From: Granulosicoccus sp.
GTDB lineage: Bacteria > Pseudomonadota > Gammaproteobacteria > Granulosicoccales > Granulosicoccaceae
Direction of reading: 5' to 3'
DNA length: 64,000 nucleotides
Assembly: GCA_023301725.1 (NCBI GenBank)
Contig: JALZUD010000010.1
Coordinates: 1 to 64,000 of the forward strand
Positions within the stretch are counted from its first letter, which is position 1. Each line of letters starts with the position of its first letter. The notes beneath the pieces were generated by a model that was not told where the DNA came from, made no database searches, and worked only from the letters and a program-made list of their open reading frames with translations. This document shows, in pieces, positions 62,903 through 64,000 of this stretch. Position numbers and translations under genes: made by a program.

Positions 62903-64000
62903 ATGCGTGAAATTGGAATAGGGCTTGTTGGGTCAGGTTATATGGGTAAGGCGCATGCCGTCGCCCTGCATGCTGTAGGTGCTGTATTCAACACCACACT
63001 TAAACCGCGTTGTGAGCTCATTGCTACCACCACTAAGGCGGGTGCCAAGCGGGCTGCAGCTGAGCTGGGCTTTTTACGTGGAACAGATAGCTGGCAAGAG
63101 TTGGTGGCCGACCCTAAGGTGGAAGCCATTATTATTGCCTCCCCACAACAAACGCATCACGACATAGCGCTGGCAGCCTTTGCTGCAGGCAAACCTGTAT
63201 TTTGCGAAAAGCCTCTTGCTGAAACCACCGCTGAGGCCACAATTATGGCTCAAGCTGCGAAGGATTCAGGTGTGGTCAACATGATTGGCTTTAACTATGT
63301 ACGAACACCTGCCACACAGTTTGCTCGCCAACTTGTTGCTGATGGCGAGATAGGCAAGCTGCATTATATTAAAGCTGAGCACAGTGAAGATTTTCTTGCT
63401 GATCATAGTGAACCTGCCAATTGGCGAACTCGCGGTAAGGCTAATGGAACTCTGGGTGATCTGGCGCCTCATATTGTTAATGCGGCTTTAGCATTAGGTG
63501 GCGATATTGTTGAACTCATTGGGGATCAGCAAATCACATGTGCACAACGCGAAGGTGCCAACGGTGTTGAGGCTGTAACCAACGATGATCAGGCTCAGAT
63601 GATGTGTCGTTTTGCTAATGGTGCGATGGGGCACTTGTTTTTCAGCAGAGTGGCGCATGGCCGAAAGATGGGTTACGCCTATGAACTACATGGCGACAAA
63701 GGCAGTATTCGTTTTGACCAAGAAGACCAGAACGCCTTGTACCTGTACAAAGCGGAAGGACCTGAAAGTATGCGTGGTTTTCGAAAAATTCTGACAGGCC
63801 CCGCACACCCTGATTATGTGCACTTTTGCTTAGGACCCGGACACGGCACAGGTTATCAGGATCAAATCATCATTGAACAAAAAGACTTCCTAAAAGCTAT
63901 TGACACTGCTGAGGCTGTGTACCCTGATTTTTCTGAAGGGCTGCGTGTGCAGGAGTTGATTGATGCTGTACACGAATCGTGTGAGACGCGTAGATGGGTA
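62903..64000 (+). CDS. Gfo/Idh/MocA-family oxidoreductase, 3' end cut by window edge
   Basis: The frame is open from the ATG at 62903 to the last base (366 codons so far). It starts MREIGIGLVGSGYMGKAHAV (Rossmann), then IIIASPQQTHHDIALAAFAAGKPVFCEKPLAE with the EKP motif, and LGDLAPHIVNAALALGG with the D..H pair. It is at the end of the iolDCBJ run, so it is a good candidate inositol 2-dehydrogenase. At 366 or more residues it is longer than classical IolG (about 330-340). 118 bases separate it from the aldolase. Confidence 0.85.
   Translation, partial: MREIGIGLVGSGYMGKAHAVALHAVGAVFNTTLKPRCELIATTTKAGAKRAAAELGFLRGTDSWQELVADPKVEAIIIASPQQTHHDIALAAFAAGKPVFCEKPLAETTAEATIMAQAAKDSGVVNMIGFNYVRTPATQFARQLVADGEIGKLHYIKAEHSEDFLADHSEPANWRTRGKANGTLGDLAPHIVNAALALGGDIVELIGDQQITCAQREGANGVEAVTNDDQAQMMCRFANGAMGHLFFSRVAHGRKMGYAYELHGDKGSIRFDQEDQNALYLYKAEGPESMRGFRKILTGPAHPDYVHFCLGPGHGTGYQDQIIIEQKDFLKAIDTAEAVYPDFSEGLRVQELIDAVHESCETRRWV

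Overview
The window looks like part of the chromosome of a marine, Gram-negative heterotroph, most likely a gammaproteobacterium. Support comes from the gene set (GreB, UvrA, NAD-malic enzyme, an LPS-type glycosyltransferase, diheme-type cytochrome b561 with a c'-type cytochrome, a VIT/VWA surface protein) and from the substrates handled: urea, the algal organosulfonate 2,3-dihydroxypropane-1-sulfonate (DHPS), inositol and probably deoxyribose. Base composition looks close to even and genes are fairly dense. I see no tRNA, rRNA, CRISPR array, prophage or complete insertion sequence. The species cannot be named from the sequence alone.

Layout. 1-3.9 kb: the end of a DinB-family gene, a secreted YHS-domain protein, then a four-gene bufferin operon (DUF2282 precursor, MNIO/DUF692 enzyme, DUF2063 partner, DoxX membrane protein). 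4.0-5.4 kb: a secreted DUF3179 protein. 5.7-11.3 kb: a complete urea ABC importer, urtABCDE, with no urease alongside. 11.4-16.5 kb: a leftward operon for DHPS/sulfolactate breakdown (small membrane protein, hpsN, comD, comE, and an FMN-dependent 2-hydroxyacid dehydrogenase) facing a LacI regulator across two matched operators. 17-23 kb: a PhyH-family oxygenase, a decayed LysE-type gene, greB, an MFS transporter and a hybrid histidine kinase with a 33-nt palindrome in its early coding sequence. 23-26 kb: a TetR regulator divergent from a VIT/VWA protein, with three operator copies between them.

26-31 kb: a thioredoxin-like protein, a frameshifted remnant of an FAD oxidoreductase, a ribokinase/mutarotase pair divergent from deoC (probably deoxyribose use), and a cytochrome c / cytochrome b561 pair. 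31-35 kb: an unrecognised single-span coiled-coil membrane protein and a secreted carbohydrate-binding-like/FnIII-like protein. 35-41 kb: a ureohydrolase with a clear terminator, an aldehyde dehydrogenase, and a divergent SDR plus propionyl-CoA synthetase pair. 41-47 kb: an OmpA-like lipoprotein, uvrA and a YajR-like MFS transporter.

47.4-64 kb: an inositol regulon. The first operon carries an IolI-like isomerase, an inositol-type ABC importer, a small membrane protein and a LacI regulator. The second is a divergent pair of operons: an IolE-like enzyme and an oxidoreductase to the left; iolD, iolC, iolB, a class II aldolase and a second oxidoreductase to the right. Each operon start carries the same perfect 14-bp palindrome, TGCAACCGGTTGCA. 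The two halves are separated by a glycosyltransferase and a malic enzyme, and the junction shows rearrangement scars: a duplicated gene tail, a 12-bp tandem repeat and a REP-like repeat. IolA and Xsc, which would complete the inositol and DHPS pathways, are not in the window.
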